A stretch of DNA of 64,000 nucleotides from Pseudomonas asuensis (GCF_014646755.1 NZ_BMNW01000001.1:762039-826038), one strand, 5' to 3'. Positions 1-8,699 are shown, numbered from the stretch's first letter. Notes: generated by a model from the sequence alone, not told the origin. Made by a program: numbers and translations.

Positions 1-1
1 G

Positions 2-265
2 CTCCTAAGCGAGTTGGAAACACCGCTAAGGGAGACCGTCGAGGCCAAGTCTGCTGTGATTCGCGCCTGGGTTGACGCAGGGAAACTAGCTCCTGTCGAC
101 CCGCATCACCTGATCTTCACCCTTTGGGCAACCACCCAGCATTACGCTGATTTCCGTGTCCAGGTAGAAGCCATCCTGGGCAAGACGCTAGATGACCCCG
201 CTTTTTTCGAGGAGGTCCTAAGCAGTGTACAAACACTGATTCTGGAAGGCTTAAGGCCCCGCTAG
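2..265 (+). CDS. TetR-family transcriptional regulator, C-terminal part only
   Basis: The reading frame is open from the window edge and ends in TAG, so only about the last 87 residues are visible and the DNA-binding half lies outside. The visible part is the helical ligand/dimer domain of a RutR (YcdC)-like TetR regulator. It carries the stretch 'RAWVDAGKLAPVDPHHLIF', followed by a tryptophan-rich helix and a 'DDPAFFEEVLSSV' end helix. RutR-type regulators control pyrimidine or nitrogen catabolism, but nothing here shows the target. The gene ends at a two-way terminator shared with the convergent azurin gene. The family call is fairly sure, the subfamily is not. Confidence 0.6.
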   Translation, partial: LLSELETPLRETVEAKSAVIRAWVDAGKLAPVDPHHLIFTLWATTQHYADFRVQVEAILGKTLDDPAFFEEVLSSVQTLILEGLRPR

Positions 266-277
266 CCTCTCATGCAA

Positions 278-303
278 AAGCCCGGACAATGCCGGGCCTT
301 TCT
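278..303. terminator. Bidirectional Rho-independent terminator (TetR gene / azu)
   Basis: A GCCCGG stem (280-285) pairs with CCGGGC (292-297) across a six-base loop. It is flanked by AAAA on the left and CTTT on the right. It therefore works in both directions and closes both the plus-strand regulator and the minus-strand azurin gene. Confidence 0.8.
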
Positions 304-319
304 ATCTGTTTCGCGACAC

Positions 320-772
320 TCAGTCGTCGATCTTGAGTGTGCCCTTCATGATGGCCGCATGGCCTGGGAAGGAACAGAAGTACTCGTAGTCCTCGCCCTT
401 CTTGAGTGCGGAGGTATCAAACGTTACAGACGTTTTTTCGCCACCGCCAATCACTTTGGTGTAGGCAATCACGCGGGTGTCGTTTTCCTTTACGTAATCC
501 TTCTCGATGCCGGCAGAGATACCGTCAGTGGCTACACCCTGAACATCGTCTTTCTTGGTCAGCACCCAGTTATGCCCCATGACATTCTTGGGTAGCGTAC
601 CGGGATGGATAAGGTTGACCGTGAATTGCTTGCAGTCCTCGTTAACCTTGATCTTATCGGTGCTAAAGGTCATTTGATCAGTTCCCTGAATATCGACCGA
701 ACACTGATCGGCAGCCCATACAGATGAGCTGGCCAGAGCAAGTAGAGAAACAGCAAAAAGCGAACGTTTCAT
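320..772 (-). CDS. azu: Azurin precursor (periplasmic blue copper protein)
   Basis: Azurin is a small periplasmic electron carrier linked to denitrification and redox stress. The 150-residue precursor has a signal peptide of 20 residues ending VWA. The mature protein starts [10 protein letters not shown]. All type-1 copper ligands are present at the usual spacing: His67 (in MGHNW), Cys133, His138 and Met142, with Gly66 as the axial carbonyl. Cys24 and Cys47 would form the conserved disulfide. The ATG is preceded by AGGAG at a normal distance. It is monocistronic, with a shared terminator downstream. I searched the upstream region by eye for an ANR/FNR box and found none convincing. Confidence 0.97.
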   Translation of the reverse strand: MKRSLFAVSLLALASSSVWAADQCSVDIQGTDQMTFSTDKIKVNEDCKQFTVNLIHPGTLPKNVMGHNWVLTKKDDVQGVATDGISAGIEKDYVKENDTRVIAYTKVIGGGEKTSVTFDTSALKKGEDYEYFCSFPGHAAIMKGTLKIDD

Positions 773-1201
773 GAAATCTCCTAGCGCATGTGTTCACTTA
801 GTGAAGACTGGCATGTTTGAAAGGGAGTTCCAATGCTTAAAGCGTCTGGAACATGCTTTGCAACGAAACGGCTATAGGCGCCATCGAAACTTTGCACAGC
901 AGGGCGAGCCTGATAATGAGAGGATGTCCCTATCGCTTACCGTCTTGAGGAGTACCATTATGAAGTTCCCGGACTACATCAATCAGCTTTTCGTTGCCTA
1001 TGCGCTAGGCGCAAGCGGCACCTGCCCCGAGAAAGTCTCTGCCTGATGCCTGCCCTGCCCCGCTCTGCCTGAAGTAACCGGCCTTATAGCTGTCGGTTGC
1101 TTCCTGGCTCACCCTAATCTACCCCTATGATCCTTTAACAAGGCTTGGTTAACCCTGCTGTGAGCATTACGCTTACAACTCCTCCCTGCCAAGGATCAGC
1201 A
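773..1201. other. Intergenic region azu / LOG gene (429 bp), no gene seen
   Basis: This gap carries the azurin promoter on the minus strand and the promoter of the LOG-family gene on the plus strand. Two weak hairpins are visible: TTCAC-tta-GTGAA near 792-804 and AACCG...CGGTT near 1076-1100. A 91-codon open frame starting at 771 has no ribosome site, overlaps the azu start and has no recognisable product, so I do not call it. Confidence 0.5.
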
Positions 1202-1789
1202 ATGTCGTTGAAAGCCGTTTGTGTATTTTGTGGTGCCAAGACAGGCGCCGACCCGATTTACCGTGAAGCTGCCGAAGCGCTGGGTCGCTCACTGGCCGAA
1301 CGCGGGCTTACCCTTGTCTATGGCGGTGGCGCCGTAGGTCTGATGGGCATCGTCGCCGATGCCACCCTTGCCGCTGGTGGCGAAGTGATTGGTATCATCC
1401 CCAAGAGCCTTCAGGACGCCGAAGTTGGCCATAAAGGGCTAACGCGTCTGGAAGTGGTCGATGGCATGCATGCACGCAAGGCACGTATGTCTGAGCTGGC
1501 GGATGCCTTTGTTGCCTTGCCCGGTGGACTAGGTACGCTGGAAGAACTCTTCGAAGTCTGGACCTGGGGTCAGCTCGGCTATCACGCCAAGCCGCTGGGT
1601 CTTTTGGAAGTGAACAATTTCTACGCGCCCCTGGCACAGTTTCTGGATCATGCGGTTGGCCAAGGCTTTGTTGCCGGCCCGCATCGCGAGATGCTTCAGG
1701 TCAGCCAGTCGCCGGATGAACTGCTCGATGCACTCGAGCAGTGGAAGCCCACCGTGGCGCCTCGCTGGCACGCCAACGCACCCCAGTAG
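1202..1789 (+). CDS. LOG-family cytokinin riboside 5'-monophosphate phosphoribohydrolase (Rossmann-fold TIGR00730)
   Basis: LOG/YgdH-type proteins hydrolyse the N-glycosidic bond of nucleoside 5'-monophosphates. In bacteria they act in nucleotide salvage or cytokinin release. The 195-residue protein shows the N-terminal '[15 protein letters not shown]' strand, the '[10 protein letters not shown]' loop and the diagnostic PGGxGTxEE motif ('[15 protein letters not shown]'). The frame is open 19 codons further upstream, but I place the start at 1202 because AAGGA sits just before this ATG and homologues begin here. It is followed by its own terminator, so it is likely transcribed alone. The physiological substrate cannot be read from the sequence. 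Confidence 0.9.
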   Translation: MSLKAVCVFCGAKTGADPIYREAAEALGRSLAERGLTLVYGGGAVGLMGIVADATLAAGGEVIGIIPKSLQDAEVGHKGLTRLEVVDGMHARKARMSELADAFVALPGGLGTLEELFEVWTWGQLGYHAKPLGLLEVNNFYAPLAQFLDHAVGQGFVAGPHREMLQVSQSPDELLDALEQWKPTVAPRWHANAPQ

Positions 1790-1800
1790 GTCGCTTCGGT

Positions 1801-1833
1801 CGATAAAGCGAGGCGTATGGCCTCGTTTTATCG
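1801..1833 (+). terminator. Rho-independent terminator after the LOG gene
   Basis: A 13-base arm (1801-1813) pairs with 1821-1833 with one G-T type mismatch, across the loop 'cgtatgg'. The descending arm carries TTTT at 1826-1829. Confidence 0.75.
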
Positions 1834-1924
1834 ATTCAGCACCATTCATCTCTTTTGGTGAACCCGCTCAACGTATGGCATGTCGCATTTTTACATCGCC
1901 CTTACACGTTTGGAGGAATTCACC

Positions 1925-2782
1925 ATGACCGATTACCCACGCCCACCTTTCCCCGAACAACCTCAAGAGCCGCCAGCGCTCCAGTCCAAAATGACTCCAA
2001 TTCCTGACTGTGGCGAGCAGAGCTATAAAGGCTCCGGCCGCCTGGCAGGCAAAGTCGCGCTGATTACAGGGGGAGACAGTGGCATCGGTCGTGCAGTGGC
2101 CATCGCCTTTGCTCGCGAAGGTGCAGACGTTGTCATTTCCTATCTGAATGAACATGAAGATGCTGAAGACACTGCACGTTATGTAAAAGAAGCCGGACGC
2201 AAGGTCTTGTTGCTGCCTGGCGATATCAGCAAGCGCCAGCAGTGCCTGGATATCGTGGAAAAGACTGTTTCAGAATTCGGCCGTATCGATGTATTGGTCA
2301 ATAATGCCGCCTTCCAGATGAGTCATGAAACCCTGGAAGAAATCCCAGACGAAGAATGGGTATACACGTTCGATACAAACATCACAGCCATGTTCCGAAT
2401 TACCCAGGCAGCTGTTAAACACATGGGTAAAGGCGGTTCGATCATTAACACCACCTCGGTGAATTCGGACATGCCCAAGGCTACCCTACTGCCCTATGCA
2501 ACCACCAAGGGAGCCATTGCCAACTTTACCGCAGGTCTGGCGCAGCTCCTGGCTGAGAAAGGTATCCGTGCGAACAGTGTAGCCCCAGGTCCAATCTGGA
2601 CACCGCTGATTCCGTCCACCATGCCGCCTGAGCAGGCGTCGGAATTTGGCAGTCAGGTACCGCTGGGACGTGCAGGTCAACCTGTAGAGCTTGCACCGGT
2701 CTACGTCATGCTGGCCTCTGACGAAGCCAGCTATGTATCTGGTGCTCGCGTTGCTGTAACCGGCGGCAAGCCGATTCTGTAA
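1925..2782 (+). CDS. SDR-family NAD(P)-dependent oxidoreductase (YghA/YhdG-like), copy 1
   Basis: This is a 285-residue classical-type short-chain dehydrogenase. It has a 45-residue N-terminal extension ending 'DCGEQSYKGSGRL', the cofactor loop TGGDSGIG, the NNAA motif ('VLVNNAAFQM'), a catalytic Ser in 'NTTSVN' and the YATTK active-site pair. The extension and motifs place it with the YghA/YhdG group, usually annotated as glucose/ribitol-type or general-stress SDRs. The real substrate is unknown. The start at 1925 is set by TTGGAGG a few bases upstream. It has the same length as, and is closely similar along its whole length to, the product at 4024-4881, with an isomerase gene between them. 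Confidence 0.9.
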   Translation: MTDYPRPPFPEQPQEPPALQSKMTPIPDCGEQSYKGSGRLAGKVALITGGDSGIGRAVAIAFAREGADVVISYLNEHEDAEDTARYVKEAGRKVLLLPGDISKRQQCLDIVEKTVSEFGRIDVLVNNAAFQMSHETLEEIPDEEWVYTFDTNITAMFRITQAAVKHMGKGGSIINTTSVNSDMPKATLLPYATTKGAIANFTAGLAQLLAEKGIRANSVAPGPIWTPLIPSTMPPEQASEFGSQVPLGRAGQPVELAPVYVMLASDEASYVSGARVAVTGGKPIL

Positions 2783-2923
2783 CACCTGCTGCGCCATGCT
2801 TGGCTAGAGCCTAGTCAAGCATGGCCAGATCGAACACCTACACGCTCTTAATAACCTTTGTGCTTACGCGCGCGCACGGGATTGTTTTGCCTGCCTGTTT
2901 CTCATCTGTACTAAGGAGCAAAC

Positions 2924-3991
2924 ATGGATTGGTATCCTCTCCGGCTATCCACGCCCATTCGCAGCCATATGTTCGGTGGTCACGCCATTGCTGAGATCTT
3001 GGGTCGCCGCGGGCTGCCTGCTGGCCGGATTGCTGAAACCTGGGAAGTCAGCGATGTTGAAGACAGCATCGCACGCGTCACCGAGGGCGCACTTGCCGGT
3101 CAATCGCTTCGTGACTTGGTAAAACGTTATCCAACCGAACTGGTTGGCCCAGGCTTTGATGGCCTCTACTTTCCTCTTCTCAGCAAGTTCATCGATGGCT
3201 GCGGCATGTTGCCGGTACACCTGCATGCTGATGACGAGACCGCGCGCCGACTCGAATGCCAGCCTAACGGCAAGACGGAAGCCTGGCATATCCTTTGGGC
3301 AGAGCCAGGCGCCACTGCCTTGGTCGGAATCAAACCGGGCGTAGATCGTGATGCCCTACGCAGTGCTTTGATTGCTCAGGATTACGATTCCGTGATGCGC
3401 CGTTTGCCGGTTCGTGCCGGCGAAACCATCTACATACCAGGCGGAACGCTACACAGTTTTGGCCCTGGCACGTTGATCTACGAGATTGAGCAAACATCAG
3501 ATATCCAGCAGCAGGCAATGCCTTGGCAGATGTCTGACGGCTCACCGCTCAGTCATCAGGAATGGATTACCGGTATCGATCAGCTGCTCGAAGAGTGCTA
3601 TCTCGAACCCCAGCCTGAATTCACACCCGGCTTCCGGCTCCCCCAAGGCAATGACATTGACCGCCTGATTTGCACTGCCAGCCCCTATTTCGCGCTGGAG
3701 CGCTGGCGTGTAGCAGGTGCCGGCTCGAAGCCACTTACATACCGCGTCAACAAGGCCACAGTGCTCAGCAACGTCGGTACACCCGTACGCATCCAGGCGG
3801 GTCAATGGTCCGGCATGCTGGGCGCTGCTGAAACCCTGCTGTTGCCTGCTGCACTTGGAGAAATCCAGTTAGCCGGACCGGCTGATGTTCTGTTCGGCTA
3901 TGTACCCGATCTGGAACAGGATATCCGTGCCCCCTTGCGTGCGGCGGGCTACAGCCCTCAGGCCTTTGCCATATTGGGCACTACGGAATAA
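2924..3991 (+). CDS. Class I mannose-6-phosphate isomerase-like protein (cupin-type, zinc)
   Basis: Phosphomannose isomerases interconvert mannose-6-P and fructose-6-P. The 355-residue product has the type-I short form (ManA/YvyI-like). The metal site is visible: His in 'LPVHLHADD', Glu in 'GKTEAWHILW' and His in 'IPGGTLHSFGPGTLIYEIEQ'. The start ATG follows AAGGAG closely. It lies 141 bp after the first SDR and 32 bp before the second, on the same strand. A three-gene unit that isomerises and then oxidises or reduces a sugar is plausible but inferred. It is not the bifunctional AlgA/WbpW-type enzyme, because the nucleotidyltransferase domain is missing. Confidence 0.82.
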   Translation: MDWYPLRLSTPIRSHMFGGHAIAEILGRRGLPAGRIAETWEVSDVEDSIARVTEGALAGQSLRDLVKRYPTELVGPGFDGLYFPLLSKFIDGCGMLPVHLHADDETARRLECQPNGKTEAWHILWAEPGATALVGIKPGVDRDALRSALIAQDYDSVMRRLPVRAGETIYIPGGTLHSFGPGTLIYEIEQTSDIQQQAMPWQMSDGSPLSHQEWITGIDQLLEECYLEPQPEFTPGFRLPQGNDIDRLICTASPYFALERWRVAGAGSKPLTYRVNKATVLSNVGTPVRIQAGQWSGMLGAAETLLLPAALGEIQLAGPADVLFGYVPDLEQDIRAPLRAAGYSPQAFAILGTTE

Positions 3992-4023
3992 CCACTTTCC
4001 CTTCACCTATAAAGGAGGTCTTT

Positions 4024-4881
4024 ATGTCTGACTATCCAACTCCCCCCATGCCAGCTGAAACCCAACCTTACCCTGGTTATGAAAGCCAGATGAATCCGCG
4101 TCCGGACTTTGGCGAGCAGAGCTACAAAGGCTCCGGTCGCCTGAAAGGCAAGGCGGCACTTATCACAGGTGGTGACAGCGGTATCGGTCGCGCGGTGGCC
4201 CTGGCCTTTGCTCGCGAAGGTGCGGATGTTGCCATCTCTTACTTGAGCGAAGACGAAGACGCCCGTGAAACGGCACGGCTTGTTACCGAAGCAGGCCGCA
4301 AGGCGATTCTGATTCCAGGCGATTTAAGCAAGCGTGAAAACTGCCTGGCCGTCGTGCAGAAAACCGTTGAAGCGTTTGGCCGTATCGATGTGCTGGTCAA
4401 CAACGCCGCATTCCAGATGACGCGTCAATCACTGGAAGAAATTCCGGATGAGGAGTGGGTGCACACGTTCGATGTGAACATCACCGCCATGTTCCGTATC
4501 ACCCAGGCGGCAGTCAAGCACATGCCCAAGGGCGGCTCAATCATCAACACATCATCGATCAACGCTGATATTGCACCGCCATCGCTGTTGGCCTACTCCG
4601 CTACCAAGGGGGCCATTGCCAACTTTACCGCAGGCTTGGCGCAGCTCCTGGCCGAGAAAGGTATTCGTGCTAACAGCGTGGCACCAGGCCCGATCTGGAC
4701 ACCGCTGATCCCCTGCACCATGCCAGCCGAACAGGTGGAAAACTTTGGCAAGATGGCCCCACTGGGCCGGCCTGGTCAACCTGTTGAACTGGCACCTGTT
4801 TACGTGATGCTGGCTTCAGATGAGTCTAGTTACGTCTCCGGTGCCATGGTGCCTGTCACTGGCGGCTCACCGGTACTTTAA
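4024..4881 (+). CDS. SDR-family NAD(P)-dependent oxidoreductase (YghA/YhdG-like), copy 2
   Basis: A second 285-residue SDR with the same plan as the gene at 1925: a proline-rich start ('DYPTPPMPAETQP'), 'DFGEQSYKGSGRLKGK', TGGDSGIG, 'VLVNNAAFQM', catalytic Ser in 'NTSSIN' and the YSATK pair. The middle and C-terminal parts, for example 'GLAQLLAEKGIRANSVAPGP', are the same in both copies. The ribosome site AAAGGAGG is the best in this cluster. Only 32 bp separate it from the isomerase gene, so co-transcription is likely. The pair most likely arose by local duplication. The substrate is not known. Confidence 0.9.
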   Translation: MSDYPTPPMPAETQPYPGYESQMNPRPDFGEQSYKGSGRLKGKAALITGGDSGIGRAVALAFAREGADVAISYLSEDEDARETARLVTEAGRKAILIPGDLSKRENCLAVVQKTVEAFGRIDVLVNNAAFQMTRQSLEEIPDEEWVHTFDVNITAMFRITQAAVKHMPKGGSIINTSSINADIAPPSLLAYSATKGAIANFTAGLAQLLAEKGIRANSVAPGPIWTPLIPCTMPAEQVENFGKMAPLGRPGQPVELAPVYVMLASDESSYVSGAMVPVTGGSPVL

Positions 4882-4888
4882 TCAATAA

Positions 4889-4915
4889 CGGCTGGGCTGC
4901 TCAGTAGCCCAGCCG
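4889..4915 (+). terminator. Hairpin terminator closing the SDR-isomerase-SDR cluster
   Basis: A perfect 10-bp stem (4889-4898 with 4906-4915), CGGCTGGGCT, has a seven-base loop. It lies just after the stop of the second SDR. The tail 'ctctctta' is only modestly T-rich. Confidence 0.65.
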
Positions 4916-5057
4916 CTCTCTTACGCTGTTCTGTCATCTCCTCGCCTCATACTGCGCCTACCGTTTCGCTGAAAGCATGCTATTGCTTAAAAGATAAAGC
5001 GATTCGCTCTTGCATGCCTATACCGCATGTATGTCAATCTGCACTTGGAAGCGCTAG

Positions 5058-6746
5058 ATGAAGCCTGCTCGCTCTTACGCCGCCTTAGGCCCTGTCACCC
5101 TATCTATTCTGCTGGTGGCCTGCTCCTCAACCCAACCCAAACCGGTAGACGTCAACCTAGCTGTGTTCAACGATTTTCACGGCTATCTTCAACCTGCCAA
5201 ACTGGCCTACCCAGACACCTCTGCCCCCGATGGCAAGCGCATAATCGAAGCGGGTGGAATAGATGTGTTAGGGGGTGTCATCAATCATTTGCGCCACCAG
5301 GACCCTGAACTTCTGGTCATCGCCAGCGGCGACCTTATCAGCGGCAGTCCACCCATCTCATCGCTCTGGGCAGATGAGCCTACCATTGAAGCCATGAACC
5401 TGTTGGGGCTTCAGCTATCTGCCGTTGGCAATCATGAGTTGGATAACGGCAAGAACGAGCTGCTACGGATTGTTAACGGCGGCTGTGCCTCGAATCGTCC
5501 CCAGAAAGCCTGTCAGCTGCACAAGAACTACCAGGGCGCACGCTTTACCTATCTGGCTGCAAACCTGATCGACAACCAGACAGGTAAACCTGTATTTCCG
5601 GCTTACAAAATCCTGGAAGCCCATGGGCAAAAAATCGCATTCGTAGGCGCTGTGCTGAAGGATGTAGCGCGTATCGTCTCACCCGCAGGCATGGACGGGC
5701 TAAGCGTTCAGGATGAGGCTGATGCAATCAATGCTCAGATTCCAGCCATCAAGGCACAGGGTGTGGAAGCTATCGTTGCGGTTATCCACCAGGGCGGCGG
5801 AACAAGGGAATCCTACAACACGCCAGATTGCGCCCACTTACAGGGTCCTATCGTCGAGATCACCAAACGTCTTGATCCTGCTGTCGATGTAGTTGCCAGC
5901 GCCCATACGCATCAATCCTATACCTGCCATGTAGACAATCGTCTTGTCTTCCAGGGCGGCTCCTATGGACAGTTCGTCAGCCATGTAAGGCTCGGTATCG
6001 ATCCCAAGACTCACGATATTGTCTCGGCCAACAATGAAAACCTGACCGTGGACGCTCATCGCTATACACCAGATCCTAAGCTTGCCGCGCTACGCCAGGA
6101 GGTTGAAGCACGTAGCCAACATGTACTTCAGCGGCCTATTGCACGCCTTGCCGTCCCACAGATTACACGCTCGACCGATGCAAACGGAGAATCTGCGCTA
6201 GGTGATCTCATCGCAGACGCCCAACTGCAAGCAACGCGCAAACTAGGGGCTCAGATTGCGTTCATGAACGGAGGCGGTATCCGCAGCAATTTTACCCTGG
6301 AGCCGGGCCAATCCAAGCTGACCTATGCTCAACTGGCTGCCAACCAGCCGTTCGGTAACACGCTGACCTTGCTTACCTTGAGCGGCGCTCAGCTGTATCA
6401 GCTCATGGAAGAGCAATGGGAAAGTGAGGATAGCGCTGGATTGATGCAGGTTTCAGAAGGCTTTAGCTACCGTTGGGATCCGGCAGGCAAACCAGGCCAG
6501 AAAGTGGTTTCCGGCAGCCTGCGGCTAAATGGCCAACCTATTCGACTCGACCGAGACTACCGAATTGTCGTAAACAACTTTATGGCTCAAGGGGGTGATG
6601 GACTCGATACCCTCAAGCAAGGCCGCCAGGTACAGGAAACCGGCATCCTTGATGTCGATGCGCTTGAGCAATACTTGGTCTCCAAAGACGCTTCAGGCGC
6701 ACCCGCAGGCCGGGCAACACCCGCAGGGCGAATCCAGCGCTTGTAG
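5058..6746 (+). CDS. 5'-nucleotidase / UDP-sugar hydrolase family lipoprotein (UshA-like)
   Basis: UshA-type enzymes hydrolyse extracytoplasmic nucleotides and UDP-sugars for salvage of nucleoside and phosphate. The 562-residue protein begins with a lipoprotein signal (lipobox LVAC, Cys22). The N-terminal metallophosphatase domain shows 'NDFHGYL', 'SGDLISGSPP', 'AVGNHELDNG' and a His pair in 'SAHTHQSY'. The C-terminal substrate-binding domain shows 'MNGGGIRSNF' and 'ANQPFGNTL'. The ribosome site is weak. It sits upstream of a second exported phosphatase in the same direction but is separated from it by a strong hairpin. I saw no good Pho box. Confidence 0.88.
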   Translation: MKPARSYAALGPVTLSILLVACSSTQPKPVDVNLAVFNDFHGYLQPAKLAYPDTSAPDGKRIIEAGGIDVLGGVINHLRHQDPELLVIASGDLISGSPPISSLWADEPTIEAMNLLGLQLSAVGNHELDNGKNELLRIVNGGCASNRPQKACQLHKNYQGARFTYLAANLIDNQTGKPVFPAYKILEAHGQKIAFVGAVLKDVARIVSPAGMDGLSVQDEADAINAQIPAIKAQGVEAIVAVIHQGGGTRESYNTPDCAHLQGPIVEITKRLDPAVDVVASAHTHQSYTCHVDNRLVFQGGSYGQFVSHVRLGIDPKTHDIVSANNENLTVDAHRYTPDPKLAALRQEVEARSQHVLQRPIARLAVPQITRSTDANGESALGDLIADAQLQATRKLGAQIAFMNGGGIRSNFTLEPGQSKLTYAQLAANQPFGNTLTLLTLSGAQLYQLMEEQWESEDSAGLMQVSEGFSYRWDPAGKPGQKVVSGSLRLNGQPIRLDRDYRIVVNNFMAQGGDGLDTLKQGRQVQETGILDVDALEQYLVSKDASGAPAGRATPAGRIQRL

Positions 6747-6759
6747 AAGGTGGAATACA

Positions 6760-6797
6760 TTATCCAGCGCTCCGTTATTCAACGGAGCGCTGGATAA
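6760..6797. terminator. Perfect 17-bp inverted repeat after the UshA-like gene
   Basis: The arm at 6760-6776 is perfectly complementary to 6781-6797, with a loop of only four bases (ATTC). Its position 13 bp after a stop codon fits a terminator. Neither side has a real T-run ('cttctaat' on the right), so it could instead be an mRNA 3' protecting structure or a protein-bound site. Confidence 0.6.
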
Positions 6798-6887
6798 CTT
6801 CTAATACCGCAGGCAAGTCATTCCTATATCCGTCATAGCCCAACCACTTCCGTGTAGACCTCTTGGCCCAAATAGGTAAAACAAAAG

Positions 6888-6920
6888 AGCTAACTCACAT
6901 GCTTTTTAAAAAAGTTAGCT
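6888..6920. repeat. Inverted repeat AGCTAACT ... AGTTAGCT upstream of the AcpA-like gene
   Basis: Perfect 8-bp arms (6888-6895 and 6913-6920) enclose a 17-base spacer with TTTTTAAAAAA. It lies about 100 bp before the AcpA-type start. Possible operator or promoter element; no regulator can be named. Confidence 0.4.
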
Positions 6921-7020
6921 AGACATGCAAATAACTGCCTTAATGGAAAGGCATCACTCGAAAATCTGAAATATTTCGTTACTAATGTAGAGGCCAGATC
7001 CGTTACAGAGGTTTCCTCCA

Positions 7021-8664
7021 ATGAAAGATGACGACCGCAATAAGCCTGATGCCACCCTTGAGAAATCACGCCGCCGTTTCCTGATTGGAGCAGGGGTCGT
7101 CGGATTAGGGCTGGGGCTGCCTGGCCTTGACCGCATGGGCATGGCTGAAGCCGCCGAGCGCAAGGCGTTTGACCATTCACTAAAACGGCAAATTAAAAAT
7201 GTCGTCGTTATCTATGCGGAAAATCGCAGCTTCAATAACCTGTTTGGTGATTTTCCTGGCGTTTCAAAGCCACTTTCCGCGGTCAGTGCCAAGCACTTCC
7301 AACAGAAGGATCGCAATGGCCAGCGGCTGCCCCACTTACCGAAAATATGGGGAGGTTTGGTTCCGACAGCCCAGACCATCGAGGGTCAGCAATATTTGAT
7401 TACTGAAGATCAGATTACTGGACTTTCAAACGCACCTTTCCCGCTGAAGGATGCGCAGGGCAAGCCGCTTCATCCGGGACTGATTACGCGTGACCTCGTG
7501 CATGCCTTTTACCAGAATCAGATGCAAATCAACGGTGGCCGCAATGACGGCTTCGTTGCCTGGGGCGACTCCGGTGCACTGGTCATGGGTTACTACAGCC
7601 AGCCCGAGAAATTACGCCTGTGGAAACTTGCCAAGGAATTCACCCTGTGTGACAACTTTTTCATGGCAGCTTTTGGTGGCTCCTTCCTGAACCACCAATT
7701 CCTGATTTCGGGTCGCGCGCCCTTCTATCCCAACCACACGACCAGCCCGGCCAAGGATAAAGTCGCTGTACTCAAGGGCAAGAATCCGTTGGGTTATGAA
7801 CTGGCTCTGGCGGAAAACTCCCCAGCTTCGGCCCTGGATGGACGTCCGGTATTCGTCAATCCGGGCGCACTTAGCCCGGACGGCTATGCTATCAACACCA
7901 TGTTGCCGCCCTATCAGCCCAGCCAGATTCCGCCACCGGCAGGAGGCGACCCGGCCCTGTCCGACCCAACCAACCCGAGCGTACTGCCACCACAGACCCA
8001 CGCCACCATTGGCGACCTGCTGTCAGCCAAGGGCGTGGACTGGGCTTGGTACTCGGGTGGCTGGCAGGCAGCGCTGGAGGGCAATGGCGCCGATACCCGG
8101 TTCCAGGCGCACCACCAACCATTCAATTACTTCAAGCGCTTCGCCCCGGGCACGGCAGCACGCGAGCAACACATCCGCGACGGCGGGATTGGCGATGATC
8201 CGAGCACCAACCGCTTCCTGGCAGACATTGATGCTGGTCGCCTGCCGCCTGTCACCTTTTACAAACCCCAGGGCAGCCTCAACCTGCATGCCGGTTATGC
8301 CGATGTAGCCTCGGGCGATCAGCACATCGCTAAAGTCATTGAACACCTACAGAAAAGCCCCCAGTGGGAAAACACCGTGGTCGTCATTACTTTCGACGAA
8401 AACGGCGGCTGGTGGGATCACGTAGCGCCACCCAAAGGTGACCGTTGGGGTCCAGGCACACGTGTTCCGGCCCTTGTTGTATCGCCCTTTGCACGTAAAG
8501 GTCAGGTGGATCACGAACTGTACGACACTACATCAATCTTGCGACTGATCACCCGGCTGCACGGCTTGCCGCCGCTTAAAGGCTTGGTTGAGCGTGATAT
8601 TGCACGCGTTACTCACGGCCTGGCTCCGCTGGGTGACCTTACCAGCGCATTAACGATCCGCTGA
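7021..8664 (+). CDS. Tat-exported acid phosphatase / phosphoesterase (AcpA, phospholipase C-like family)
   Basis: AcpA-type enzymes are periplasmic phosphoesterases of the bacterial phospholipase C / acid phosphatase superfamily. The 547-residue product starts with a twin-arginine signal (SRRRFL at residues 16-21, then a glycine/leucine core and 'AEAAE'). This implies export in folded, metal-loaded form. The family signature 'ENRSFNNLFG' follows directly. Further motifs are 'GGSFLNHQFL' and, near the C-terminus, 'ITFDENGGWWDHVAPP', which should bind metal. GAGG precedes the ATG. It converges with ygiQ over a shared terminator. Substrate range is unknown; true phospholipase C activity is less likely than general acid phosphatase activity. 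Confidence 0.85.
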   Translation: MKDDDRNKPDATLEKSRRRFLIGAGVVGLGLGLPGLDRMGMAEAAERKAFDHSLKRQIKNVVVIYAENRSFNNLFGDFPGVSKPLSAVSAKHFQQKDRNGQRLPHLPKIWGGLVPTAQTIEGQQYLITEDQITGLSNAPFPLKDAQGKPLHPGLITRDLVHAFYQNQMQINGGRNDGFVAWGDSGALVMGYYSQPEKLRLWKLAKEFTLCDNFFMAAFGGSFLNHQFLISGRAPFYPNHTTSPAKDKVAVLKGKNPLGYELALAENSPASALDGRPVFVNPGALSPDGYAINTMLPPYQPSQIPPPAGGDPALSDPTNPSVLPPQTHATIGDLLSAKGVDWAWYSGGWQAALEGNGADTRFQAHHQPFNYFKRFAPGTAAREQHIRDGGIGDDPSTNRFLADIDAGRLPPVTFYKPQGSLNLHAGYADVASGDQHIAKVIEHLQKSPQWENTVVVITFDENGGWWDHVAPPKGDRWGPGTRVPALVVSPFARKGQVDHELYDTTSILRLITRLHGLPPLKGLVERDIARVTHGLAPLGDLTSALTIR

Positions 8665-8670
8665 TAGCAA

Positions 8671-8696
8671 AACGGCGAGCCTTTGGGCTCGCCGTT
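8671..8696. terminator. Bidirectional terminator (AcpA-like gene / ygiQ)
   Basis: A perfect 11-bp stem AACGGCGAGCC (8671-8681 with 8686-8696) has the tetraloop TTTG. It is flanked by AAAA on the left, giving a T-run for the minus strand, and by a short 'gtgtta' on the right. It serves two convergent genes. Confidence 0.8.
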
Positions 8697-8699
8697 GTG

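Noticed and set aside
771-1046. 91-codon plus-strand frame beside the azurin gene
   Set aside because: Its start overlaps the azu ATG, there is no ribosome site and the translation resembles no known family.
4929-4951. Pho-box-like CTGTCAT upstream of the UshA-like gene
   Set aside because: The second half-site is poor and spaced 13 rather than 11 bases from the first.
6813-6838. Two GTCAT repeats upstream of the AcpA-like gene as a Pho box
   Set aside because: Period is 15 bases, not 11, and the flanking bases do not match.
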